Under the pieces are notes generated by a model, which was not told the origin of the DNA, made no database searches, and worked only from the letters and a program-made list of their open reading frames with translations. A stretch of 64,000 nt of DNA, taken from positions 8,576,501-8,640,500 of the forward strand of contig NZ_JARXYJ010000001.1 in the NCBI RefSeq assembly GCF_029894425.1, given 5' to 3'. Positions 1 to 8,410 of this stretch are shown in pieces. Source of the DNA: Streptomyces sp. SAI-127 (GTDB lineage Bacteria > Actinomycetota > Actinomycetes > Streptomycetales > Streptomycetaceae). The position numbers and the translations under genes were made by a program. How positions within the stretch are numbered: position 1 is the first letter of the stretch; every line of letters starts with the position of its first letter.

Positions 1-803
1 CGGGGCTGCGCCTGTCGTCGTACCGGCTGCGGCTGACCCTGTACCGCAAGCCCGGCACGAAGACCACGCCGACCGTCTGGCGGCTGGGCGCGATGGGCTC
101 GGACGTCCCCGACCGCTTCACCGTCCCGGCCTCCGCGCCCGGTCTCGCCCGTGAGCTGATCGTCCCGCGCTACTCGCAGGAGATCCACGCGGGTCAGTAC
201 CCGGAGTACGACAACGGCGGCGAGGCCTGGTGCAGCCCCACCTCCTCGCAGATGATCATCGAGTACTGGGGCGGCCGGCTCAGCGAGGAGCAACTGGCCT
301 GGGTCGACCCGTCGTACGCGGACCCGCAGGTCTGCCACGCGGCCCGGTACACCTACGACTACCAGTACGCGGGCTGCGGCAACTGGCCCTTCAACGCGGC
401 CTACGCGGCCACCTTCAAGGACCTGCAGGGCGTGGTGACCCGGCTCGGCTCACTCACCGACCTGGAGACGCTGATCGCTGCCGGCATTCCGGCCATAACG
501 TCCCAGTCGTTCCTCAAGGAGGAGCTCACGGGGGCGGGTTACGGCACCTCCGGCCATCTGATGACCGTGATCGGCTTCACCGCCGAGGGCGATGTGATCG
601 CCAACGACCCGGCCTCGCCCAGTGACGCGGCGGTGCGGCGCGTCTACAAGCGGCGCGAGTGGGAGAACATCTGGCTGCGCACCAAGCGGTACAACGCCAG
701 TGGCAAGGTCGTCTCCGGGACCGGAGGCGTCTGCTATCTGTACTTCCCGGCCCGTCCGACCGCGCGCCAGCGCAAGGCGCTCGCGGCGGTGGGTGTGCGC
801 TGA
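1..803 (+). CDS. C39-like cysteine peptidase, 5' truncated by the window edge
   Basis: The reading frame is open from base 3, so the gene begins before the window; the first internal ATG at 93 is not the real start. The visible part (about 267 aa) is the C-terminal papain-like fold of the peptidase C39_2 group. The nucleophile Cys sits in GGEAWCSPTSSQMI, the His in SGHLMTVIGF and the following Asp in VIANDPASP, in the usual Cys-His-Asp order. Proteins of this kind in Streptomyces are normally secreted, but the N-terminus that would show a signal is missing. The substrate cannot be told. A perfect GC hairpin follows the stop. Confidence 0.8.
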   Translation, partial: GLRLSSYRLRLTLYRKPGTKTTPTVWRLGAMGSDVPDRFTVPASAPGLARELIVPRYSQEIHAGQYPEYDNGGEAWCSPTSSQMIIEYWGGRLSEEQLAWVDPSYADPQVCHAARYTYDYQYAGCGNWPFNAAYAATFKDLQGVVTRLGSLTDLETLIAAGIPAITSQSFLKEELTGAGYGTSGHLMTVIGFTAEGDVIANDPASPSDAAVRRVYKRREWENIWLRTKRYNASGKVVSGTGGVCYLYFPARPTARQRKALAAVGVR

Positions 804-814
804 GCTGCCTCGGC

Positions 815-842
815 ACGGCCCCCGGCACCTGTCGGGGGCCGT
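815..842 (+). terminator. Hairpin terminator after the C39 peptidase
   Basis: Perfect 10-bp arms ACGGCCCCCG (815-824) and CGGGGGCCGT (833-842) with an 8-nt loop lie 12 bases after the stop codon. There is no T-run, as is usual for Streptomyces terminators. Confidence 0.7.
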
Positions 843-943
843 TCGCTGTGACCAAGCTCTCGGCCGCAAAAGCGACCGGAAATGGCAAGGTGGACGAATC
901 GGCGGGGGATTCCGACCAGTACATCCGAGATCAGCGAGACGCC

Positions 944-1084
944 ATGACCGCACACTCAGCCACAGCCGCCCGCGCCCGTACCGGCGGCCCCAAGGACGAC
1001 GGTCCGAAGATCCTCGAGCATGTCGCGGGCTGGACCCTCGTCGCGGTGATCGCGATGCTGGTCACGCAGCTCGGTCTGCTGTGA
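944..1084 (+). CDS. Small single-pass membrane protein, 46 aa
   Basis: ATG at 944 gives a 46-residue product: a polar, basic N-terminus (about 1-24) then one hydrophobic segment, roughly residues 27-45 (VAGWTLVAVIAMLVTQLGLL). The composition fits a tail-anchored membrane peptide. No family is recognised. It lies alone between the peptidase terminator and the TetR gene on the same strand. Reading frame and hydrophobicity support it being real, but there is no strong ribosome binding site. Confidence 0.55.
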   Translation: MTAHSATAARARTGGPKDDGPKILEHVAGWTLVAVIAMLVTQLGLL

Positions 1085-1088
1085 CCGG

Positions 1089-1116
1089 ATCCGCAGTTGA
1101 CTGACATACTGCGGAT
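1089..1116. promoter_or_regulatory. 28-bp inverted repeat, probable TetR operator
   Basis: ATCCGCAGT (1089-1097) and ACTGCGGAT (1108-1116) are perfect 9-bp arms around TGACTGACAT. The repeat ends 33 bp before the TetR start and is the obvious candidate for autoregulation. The spacer contains CTGACAT, also found in the palindrome at 4917. Confidence 0.6.
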
Positions 1117-1149
1117 GTCCCGCCGCCAGCCCGAGACCAGGGTCGAAAT

Positions 1150-1809
1150 TTGAATATCAGTGATCAGCGTGAAGCCCGGCCGCGGGCCCGCGGCACCGAG
1201 CGCTCGGTCGCTCGCCGCGCCGAACTCATCGCCATCGGGCGCAAGTTGTTCGCGGACACGTCCTACGACGCGCTCTCCATGGACGACATCGCCCGCCAGG
1301 CGCATGTCGCCAAGGGGCTGATCTACTACTACTTCCAGTCCAAGCGGGGCTACTACCTGGCGATCATCCAGGACTCCGTCGCCGACCTGGTCACCTATGC
1401 GGCGAGCGGCCTCGAAATGGAGCAGGTGGATCGCGTCCAGCGCACTCTGGACAGCTATCTGCGCTACGCCGAGCACAACCAGGCGGCCTACCGCACCGTC
1501 GTCAGCGGCGGTGTCGGTTTCGACACCGAGGTGCACGCCATCCGGGACGGGGTGCGCGACGCGATCGTCGCGACCATCGCCGACGGGGCGTACGGCCGTA
1601 CCGACATCTCTCCGCTGGCCCGCATGGGCCTGCTCGCCTGGGTGTGCAGCGTCGAGGGCGCCACCCTCGACTGGATCGACGGTCCGCCCCAGCTCTCCCG
1701 CGACACCATGCGCGACCTCCTGGTGAAGACGCTCGGCGCCTCGATGCGCGCCATCGAGGAGATGGATCCGACCCATCCGGCTCCGGCACCGGCTCGCCGC
1801 GACGGCTGA
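1150..1809 (+). CDS. TetR/AcrR-family transcriptional regulator
   Basis: 219 aa with a TTG start at 1150; no in-frame ATG or GTG gives a better N-terminus. The N-terminal helix-turn-helix is clear at about residues 24-70 (LSMDDIARQAHVAKGLIYYYF, then SKRGYYLAII), and the C-terminal two thirds form a typical helical ligand-binding domain. The ligand cannot be inferred. The inverted repeat just upstream suggests autoregulation. It converges on the chitinase gene with a shared hairpin between them; nearby acyl-CoA genes are possible targets. Confidence 0.9.
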   Translation: MNISDQREARPRARGTERSVARRAELIAIGRKLFADTSYDALSMDDIARQAHVAKGLIYYYFQSKRGYYLAIIQDSVADLVTYAASGLEMEQVDRVQRTLDSYLRYAEHNQAAYRTVVSGGVGFDTEVHAIRDGVRDAIVATIADGAYGRTDISPLARMGLLAWVCSVEGATLDWIDGPPQLSRDTMRDLLVKTLGASMRAIEEMDPTHPAPAPARRDG

Positions 1810-1823
1810 CGTCCGACGACCGG

Positions 1824-1855
1824 TTGGGGCGGAGGCTCGTGGTCCCCCGCCCCAA
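1824..1855. terminator. Bidirectional hairpin between TetR and chitinase genes
   Basis: TTGGGGCGG (1824-1832) pairs with CCGCCCCAA (1847-1855), perfect 9-bp arms with a 14-nt loop, between two convergent stop codons. Confidence 0.65.
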
Positions 1856-1872
1856 GTCCTGCACGGATTTGG

Positions 1873-3105
<1,233 letters not shown>

Positions 3106-3172
3106 CGGTGTCTCCTCGTGGGGGAGAGGGGAACGCCAGCCGATTGGCATGAACGCGGAAAGCGTTGCCGGA

Positions 3173-3213
3173 ACAGTAGGAGGACTAGACCACCGCGTCA
3201 ATGGTTCGGACCA
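3173..3213 (-). promoter_or_regulatory. Chitinase promoter with two DasR-type (dre-like) boxes
   Basis: On the minus strand, -35 TTGACG (3201-3196), a 17-bp spacer and -10 TACTGT (3178-3173) make a strong promoter. TGGTCCGAACCA (3213-3202) abuts the -35 and TGGTCTAGTCCT (3192-3181) fills the spacer. Both resemble the GGTCTAGACC core of Streptomyces DasR sites and the 12-bp direct repeats known from chitinase promoters. Their centres are 21 bp apart, two helical turns. Confidence 0.75.
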
Positions 3214-3446
3214 ATTCGGGGCCGATTCCTCGCCGACTGTCGGCGCCCTGGGCTATCTTGAAGTAAGCGGTCGTTAACCAGTGACCGGGTGTCTCCGATC
3301 GGGCATACTCACAGGACGCAGCCGCTGGTCAGCAGCTTCCGTGACCCGGGAGACGCGAGCAGCGACCGGCGTCCAGTGAGACCGGCGGAGCCGCCCCACC
3401 CCACGGCGTGCGTCCGTCAGCGCCCTACAGGGAGGAGAGCGTCGCC
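3214..3446. other. Leader region of the acyl-CoA dehydrogenase gene
   Basis: No gene is seen here. TAAGCGGTCGTTA at 3264-3276 is an imperfect palindrome reminiscent of TetR operators near acyl-CoA genes. GGAGGAGAG at 3431-3439 is the ribosome binding site of the downstream gene. Confidence 0.35.
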
Positions 3447-4619
3447 ATGCCCGACCGCGCCCCGCAGCCGGTGGACCGGCAACTGCCCACGGACGAGGCC
3501 CGGGATCTGATCTCGCTCGTCCGCGACATCGCGCAGCACGAGATCGCCCCGAAGGCGGCCGAGGAGGAAGGCGCCGGGCACTTCCCGCGCGAGGTCTTCA
3601 CCCTGCTCTCCCGGGCCGGCCTGCTCGGTCTGCCCTACGACTCCGAACACGGCGGCGCCGACCAGCCGTACGAGGTCTACCTCCAGGTCCTCGAAGAACT
3701 CGCCGCCGCCCGCCTCACCGTCGGCCTCGGTGTCAGCGTGCACACCCTCGCCTCCTACGCGCTCGCCACCTACGGCACCAAGGAGCAGCAGGTCGAGCAC
3801 CTGCCCGCGATGCTCGGCGGCGGACTGCTCGGCGCCTACTGCCTCTCCGAGCCCTCGTCCGGTTCGGACGCGGCCTCGCTGCGCACCCGAGCGGTCCGGG
3901 ACGGCGAGGACTGGGTGATCACCGGCACCAAGGCGTGGATCACGCACGGCGGCGTCGCCGACTTCTACACCGTCATGGCGCGCACCGGCGAGGAAGGACC
4001 GCGCGGGATCACCGCCTTCCTGGTGCCCGCCGACGCGGAGGGCGTGAGCGCCGCGGCGCCGGAGAAGAAGATGGGCATGAAGGGCTCGCCCACCGCCCAG
4101 GTCCACTTCGACGGTGTGCGCGTCCCGGACGGCCGGCGCATCGGCGACGAGGGGCAGGGCTTCGCGATCGCGCTGTCCGCCCTCGACTCGGGTCGGCTCG
4201 GCATCGCGGCCTGCGCGATCGGAGTGGCTCAGGCGGCCCTCGACGAGGCGGTGGGCTATGCCACCGGGCGTCAGCAGTTCGGGCGGCCGATCGCCGACTT
4301 CCAGGGTCTGCGCTTCATGCTCGCCGACATGGCGACCCAGATCGAGGCGGGCCGGGCGCTGTACCTCGCGGCGGCGCGGCTGCGCGACGCCGGACGGCCC
4401 TTCGCCAAACAGGCCGCCATGGCCAAACTGCACTGCACCGACACCGCGATGAAGGTCACCATCGACGCCGTCCAGGTCCTCGGCGGCTATGGCTACACCG
4501 CGGACTTCCCGGCCGAGCGGTACATGCGCGAGGCCAAGGTCCTGCAGATCGTCGAGGGCACCAACCAGATCCAGCGGATGGTCATCGCCCGTCACCTAGC
4601 GGGTCCGGAGACCCGCTGA
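3447..4619 (+). CDS. Acyl-CoA dehydrogenase
   Basis: 390 aa from the ATG at 3447, which follows GGAGGAGAG. The three-part family layout is intact: N-terminal helical domain; middle beta domain with the FAD/substrate signatures (YCLSEPSSGSDAAS and WITHGG); C-terminal helical domain ending in YMREAKVLQIVEGTNQIQ, whose Glu before Gly-Thr is the catalytic base. It oxidises acyl-CoA to the 2-enoyl-CoA and passes electrons to ETF. Chain length or branching specificity cannot be read. It stands alone, overlapping a small gene on the other strand at its 3' end. Confidence 0.93.
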   Translation: MPDRAPQPVDRQLPTDEARDLISLVRDIAQHEIAPKAAEEEGAGHFPREVFTLLSRAGLLGLPYDSEHGGADQPYEVYLQVLEELAAARLTVGLGVSVHTLASYALATYGTKEQQVEHLPAMLGGGLLGAYCLSEPSSGSDAASLRTRAVRDGEDWVITGTKAWITHGGVADFYTVMARTGEEGPRGITAFLVPADAEGVSAAAPEKKMGMKGSPTAQVHFDGVRVPDGRRIGDEGQGFAIALSALDSGRLGIAACAIGVAQAALDEAVGYATGRQQFGRPIADFQGLRFMLADMATQIEAGRALYLAAARLRDAGRPFAKQAAMAKLHCTDTAMKVTIDAVQVLGGYGYTADFPAERYMREAKVLQIVEGTNQIQRMVIARHLAGPETR

Positions 4620-4818
4620 ACTGACCCGTTCTGACCTGCGGCGCCGCGAGCCGGACCCACTCGGGGTCGTGGCGTCCCGGAAGGGTGCGGCCGCGTTTGG
4701 CCCAGGCGCGGATCAGGTCTCGGTAGATGGGCGGGTCCTGGGGCGGCGGCGGGGCCGGGCGGAAGGCGGACGGAGCCGACGGAACCGATTCTGCGACCGG
4801 TGCATACGTACGGGTCAT
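4582..4818 (-). CDS. Small conserved-looking hypothetical protein, 78 aa
   Basis: ATG at 4818. The N-terminus is Pro/Ala-rich (to about residue 27); the rest (PPIYRDLIRAWAKRGRTLPG and HDPEWVRLAA) looks like a folded helical segment and recalls short proteins annotated elsewhere in Streptomyces. It overlaps the 3' end of the acyl-CoA dehydrogenase by 38 bp in antisense. No function is known. The case rests on codon-like composition and the conserved-looking motif. Confidence 0.5.
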   Translation of the reverse strand: MTRTYAPVAESVPSAPSAFRPAPPPPQDPPIYRDLIRAWAKRGRTLPGRHDPEWVRLAAPQVRTGQFSGSPDPLGDGR

Positions 4819-4916
4819 ACCGGGGCAACGCGGAAGCCGGTGGCAGGGTCACCCCTCCCCGCAATCGAGAGTGAGTTCGCGGACGTCCGGCCGGACATCT
4901 GGCCAGTCACAGCGGT

Positions 4917-4931
4917 CTGACATACCGTCAG
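4917..4931. promoter_or_regulatory. Palindrome CTGACATACCGTCAG, probable operator
   Basis: 5-bp arms CTGAC/GTCAG with a 5-bp centre, 26 bp before the start of the 370-aa gene. It closely matches the palindrome at 52959 upstream of the DUF35/thiolase pair, and CTGACATAC recurs inside the TetR operator at 1101-1109. Confidence 0.55.
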
Positions 4932-4956
4932 CCAACTGCCGACAGGGAGGTTGGCC

Positions 4957-6069
4957 ATGGCCGACGACCGCCCCGTACCGCTGGACGAGTACCCCGTGCA
5001 CCAGGTACCCCTGTCCATGAAGTACGTCGCGACGGGGGACCGCAACGCCTACGACCGCTGCATCTTCCACGTCCTCGACCACGACGGACGCGCCCTGCTG
5101 ATCCTCGGACTCGGTGTGTACCCCAATCTCGGGGTGATCGACGCCTACGCCACCCTGCGCCTCGGCGAGGCCTTGCACGCGGTGCGCGCCTCGGACGCCC
5201 TGCGGGACGACTCGCGGACGGACCTGGCCGTCGGCCCGCTGCGCATCCTCGTCGAACGCCCACTGCGCGACTTCGTGTTGAGCTGCGAGGCGGCCCCCGA
5301 CGACCCGGACGGGCTGTCGTACGAGATCAACTGGAGTGCCGACTTCCCGGCGCTCTGGGAACCGCACCACCTCCAGCGGCGGGGCGGCCGGCTCACTCTG
5401 GAGGGAAGGCGTTTCGTGCAGGCCGGTCACTGCGACGGCTGGATCCGGGTGGGCGGGCGCGAGCTGCGCGTGCGGGGCTGGACCGGGACCCGGGACCGCA
5501 GCTGGGGTGTGCGGCCGGTGCCGGGGGAGGAGGGCGGCCGGTTCGCCGAGGAGCATCCGACCGCGGGCTTTCACTGGATCTGGTGTCCGGTCCGCTTCGA
5601 GGACCGCTTCCTCATGGTGATCGTCCAGGAGGACGCCGACGGCCACCGCTCGCTCAACGACGCGACCCTGGTCCGCCCGGGTCACCGCGACCGCCAACTC
5701 GGCTGGCCCCAGCCCGAGATCACCTACCGCCCCGGCACCCGCCACCCGGAACGCGCCCTGGTCCACCTCGGTGACATCCGCAAACCCATGGAGCTGGAGG
5801 TGGAGGTCCTCACCTCCTCACCGCTCGCGCTCGGCGCCGGCTACCCGCCTGCCGAGGACTGGCAGCACGGCACCTGGCAGGGCCGCGACTGGACCGACCG
5901 CCGCACCTACGACCTCGCCGAGCCGCACCCCCTGGCCGCGTTCGGCGTCACCGACCACGCGGCCCGCTTCCGGCTGGACGGCCGGACCGGCCACGGCATC
6001 TTCGAGCACGGATCATTCGGACGGCACGACCCGAGCGGCTTCACCGGCTTCGACTCGGTGGCTCCGTGA
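4957..6069 (+). CDS. Unknown protein, 370 aa, first gene of a two-gene unit
   Basis: ATG at 4957 follows GGGAGG with good spacing; a TTG two codons earlier is less likely. The product is soluble, with no signal peptide or membrane helices, and rich in Trp and Arg in its second half (WIRVGGRELRVRGWTGTRDRSWGVR, GFHWIWCPVRF), suggesting an all-beta fold. It may belong to the lipocalin-like AttH/hydroxyneurosporene-synthase-type proteins, but I cannot name the family with confidence. The next gene starts 31 bp on and encodes a phosphotransferase-fold protein often found beside acyl-CoA dehydrogenases, so a role in acyl or isoprenoid metabolism is possible. Confidence 0.75.
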   Translation: MADDRPVPLDEYPVHQVPLSMKYVATGDRNAYDRCIFHVLDHDGRALLILGLGVYPNLGVIDAYATLRLGEALHAVRASDALRDDSRTDLAVGPLRILVERPLRDFVLSCEAAPDDPDGLSYEINWSADFPALWEPHHLQRRGGRLTLEGRRFVQAGHCDGWIRVGGRELRVRGWTGTRDRSWGVRPVPGEEGGRFAEEHPTAGFHWIWCPVRFEDRFLMVIVQEDADGHRSLNDATLVRPGHRDRQLGWPQPEITYRPGTRHPERALVHLGDIRKPMELEVEVLTSSPLALGAGYPPAEDWQHGTWQGRDWTDRRTYDLAEPHPLAAFGVTDHAARFRLDGRTGHGIFEHGSFGRHDPSGFTGFDSVAP

Positions 6070-6099
6070 GGCAGTCCCGGACACCAGGGAGTTGACGAC

Positions 6100-7194
6100 G
6101 TGGCCACGGCACCCCGTCCCCGCACCACCACCCGCGATCCGCAGGAGCTCGCCCACCGACTCACCGCCTGGCTCGGCACCCGCCTGCCCGGCGCGAAGGC
6201 CGTCGGCGTGACGGTGCCCGCCTCGAACGGCCTGTCCAGCGAGACCCTGCTCTTCGACATCGAGCACCCCGAAACACCCCTGCGTTCCTGCGCGTTGCGG
6301 CTCGCCGCGGATCCGTCGGCGTACACGGTCTTCCCGGTCTACGACATGGTCCGCCAGTACCGCACGATGGAAGTGGTGGCCCGCTTCTCTGACCTTCCCG
6401 TCCCGAAGGTGCAGTGGCTGGAGGAAGATCCGGGCCCGCTCGGGGCACCGTTCTTCGTCATGGAGCGCGTGCAGGGGCGCGTACCGCCGGATGTCATGCC
6501 CTACACCTACGAGGGCAACTGGCTGCACGTCGCGAGCGACACCGAGCGCGAACACCTCGAGGCCGCCACGGTCGGGCTGTTGGCACGCCTCCACGATCAA
6601 GTCCCCGTGCACGAAGCGGCGTTCCTGGAACTGCCCGGCGAGGGCGACGCACTGCGCCGCCATGTCACCGCCCAACGCGCGTACTACGACTGGGTGGTGG
6701 ACGGACTCGCCCGCTCACCTCTCATCGAGCAGGCCTTCGACCGGCTGGAGCAGCTCTGGCCGCCCGACCCGGGCCCGCCCGTCCTCACCTGGGGCGACGC
6801 ACGCATCGGGAACGTGATCTACGACGGCTTCGACCCCGTCGCCGTCCTGGACTGGGAGATGGCGGCCCTGGCCCCGCGCGAGGTCGACCTCGGCTGGACC
6901 GTCTATCTGCACCGCTTCTTCCAGGACCTGACGGTCGCCTTCGGCCAGCGCGGACTGCCCGGCTTCCTGCGCCGCGACCAGGTCGAGGCCCGCTATGCCC
7001 GACTCACCGGCCACGCACCGCGCGACATGGACTTCTTCACGCTGTACGCCGCGCTGCGGCACGCGATCGTCATGCTGCGCATCGCCCACCGCCAGGTGTT
7101 CTTCGGTGAGGTGGACCTCCCCGCGGACCCGGACACACTGATCCTGCACCACGGCAGCCTGCGAGCCATGGTGCAGGGCAGCTACTGGGACTGA
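6100..7194 (+). CDS. Aminoglycoside phosphotransferase-fold protein (ACAD10-like)
   Basis: 364 aa from GTG at 6100. The kinase-like fold is visible: a nucleotide-binding N-lobe, the catalytic loop LTWGDARIGNVIYD (His of the usual HGD replaced by Trp, catalytic Asp kept), and the metal-binding Asp in AVLDWEMAALAP followed by the conserved REVDLGW. Proteins of this subgroup resemble the kinase domain of human ACAD10 and commonly sit beside acyl-CoA dehydrogenases, as here. The substrate is unknown; antibiotic resistance is unlikely from this context. It probably shares a transcript with the preceding gene. Confidence 0.8.
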   Translation: MATAPRPRTTTRDPQELAHRLTAWLGTRLPGAKAVGVTVPASNGLSSETLLFDIEHPETPLRSCALRLAADPSAYTVFPVYDMVRQYRTMEVVARFSDLPVPKVQWLEEDPGPLGAPFFVMERVQGRVPPDVMPYTYEGNWLHVASDTEREHLEAATVGLLARLHDQVPVHEAAFLELPGEGDALRRHVTAQRAYYDWVVDGLARSPLIEQAFDRLEQLWPPDPGPPVLTWGDARIGNVIYDGFDPVAVLDWEMAALAPREVDLGWTVYLHRFFQDLTVAFGQRGLPGFLRRDQVEARYARLTGHAPRDMDFFTLYAALRHAIVMLRIAHRQVFFGEVDLPADPDTLILHHGSLRAMVQGSYWD

Positions 7195-7204
7195 GCGAGA
7201 GCGC

Positions 7205-7639
7205 TCAGGCGGCCTGACGGCGCATCACCGGCACGCGCATGGGGCGCGAAGCCGGGCCGCCGACGTGCGAGAACGGCTGGGTCCGCCAGTCGAGTCCCTG
7301 AGGGAGCGTCAACAGGAGGGCGGTGTCCTGCTCCTGGGGTTCCGCCGACTCGTCCGCCGACCGGGCCTCGGAGGCCTTGCGGCCCGTACCGGTGCAGACC
7401 GTGAGGCCGAAGGGGTTCCACGGCGAGGCGCAGAGCGCGTGCTCGGGCAGTACCTCCTCGTCCGCCAGCAGGGCGATGGGCTGCGCGCAGTCCGGGCAGA
7501 TCACCCGGTACATCTCGAAGGTGTCGTACGCGTCGAAGTCGTCGTCGAGAGCGTCGGGTTCGACGCCCTCCGGCTCGGACTGGACAACCGCCTGGAGGCG
7601 CTTGGGCGCGGCGCGACCAGGACGCTGAAGACTCTGCAT
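7205..7639 (-). CDS. Conserved Streptomyces-type hypothetical protein, 144 aa
   Basis: ATG at 7639. An acidic segment (DALDDDFDAYDTFEMYRV, residues 28-45) precedes a CPDC motif, and a further Cys lies in ALCASPWNPFG and in VCTGTG, so a small metal site is conceivable. The C-terminus is basic. There is no signal peptide or membrane helix. It converges on the phosphotransferase gene (10-bp gap) and diverges from the AsnC regulator. The function is unknown. Confidence 0.65.
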   Translation of the reverse strand: MQSLQRPGRAAPKRLQAVVQSEPEGVEPDALDDDFDAYDTFEMYRVICPDCAQPIALLADEEVLPEHALCASPWNPFGLTVCTGTGRKASEARSADESAEPQEQDTALLLTLPQGLDWRTQPFSHVGGPASRPMRVPVMRRQAA

Positions 7640-7907
7640 TGGGTTCTCCCCCTCGGACTGGGCCGTGAAGGCACTGCGGCCTCGACCACAGCAAGCACTT
7701 CCCGTCCCGTCATCGCGGTAATCACGAGAACATCACGGAGGCCGTTCGGTGGGTGTGGCCTTCGTCACATGCCGCTCGCAGATGCCCGTGGCGGTCGTTT
7801 TGTCCCTCAGGCGACTCACAGGCGCCCCTCGGTCACATCACGAACCGGGCATGACCTGGGGCGCTCAGGTATCGGAGGAGATCAGGCGCACTGTAGGTTC
7901 TTGCGCC

Positions 7908-8348
7908 ATGGAGGAGCTGGACCGACAAATCGTGCAGCTGCTCGTCAAGGACGGGCGGATGAGTTACACGGACCTGGGCAAGGCCACGGGCCTGTCCACC
8001 TCGGCCGTGCACCAGCGGGTGCGGCGGCTGGAGCAGCGTGGTGTCATCCGCGGGTACGCCGCGGTGGTCGACCCAGAGGCGGTGGGCCTGCCCATGACCG
8101 CCTTCATCTCGGTGAAACCGTTCGACCCCAGCGCCCCCGACGACATCGCGGACCGCCTCGCCGACGTCCCCGAGATCGAGGCGTGCCACAGCGTGGCGGG
8201 CGACGAGAACTACATCCTGAAGGTTCGCGTGGCGACCCCGCACGAACTGGAGGAGCTGCTGGCGAGGCTGAGGAGCCTGGCGGGGGTCTCGACGCGTACG
8301 ACGGTGGTCCTGTCGACCCCGTACGAGGCGCGCCCGCCGCGCATCTGA
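7908..8348 (+). CDS. Lrp/AsnC-family transcriptional regulator
   Basis: 146 aa from ATG at 7908. The N-terminal helix-turn-helix (MSYTDLGKATGLSTSAVHQR, residues 18-37) is followed by the RAM/AsnC ligand domain (residues about 65-140, with the conserved turn HSVAGDENYILKV). These proteins form octamers and respond to amino acids. TAGGTT at 7894-7899 resembles a -10 box 8 bp before the start codon, implying a leaderless or nearly leaderless mRNA. The effector is unknown. Confidence 0.92.
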   Translation: MEELDRQIVQLLVKDGRMSYTDLGKATGLSTSAVHQRVRRLEQRGVIRGYAAVVDPEAVGLPMTAFISVKPFDPSAPDDIADRLADVPEIEACHSVAGDENYILKVRVATPHELEELLARLRSLAGVSTRTTVVLSTPYEARPPRI

Positions 8349-8410
8349 ACGAAGGTGTACCGCGTCCACCCGCACTCCGACGGCGCGCGGCCCCCTGCGA
8401 AACTGTCCCC

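Noticed and set aside
7265..8410. Upstream extension of the amidohydrolase frame by about 380 codons
   Set aside because: It crosses an opposite-strand gene and the AsnC gene, and is low-complexity Arg/Gly. The ATG at 8411 starts a normal amidohydrolase N-terminus.
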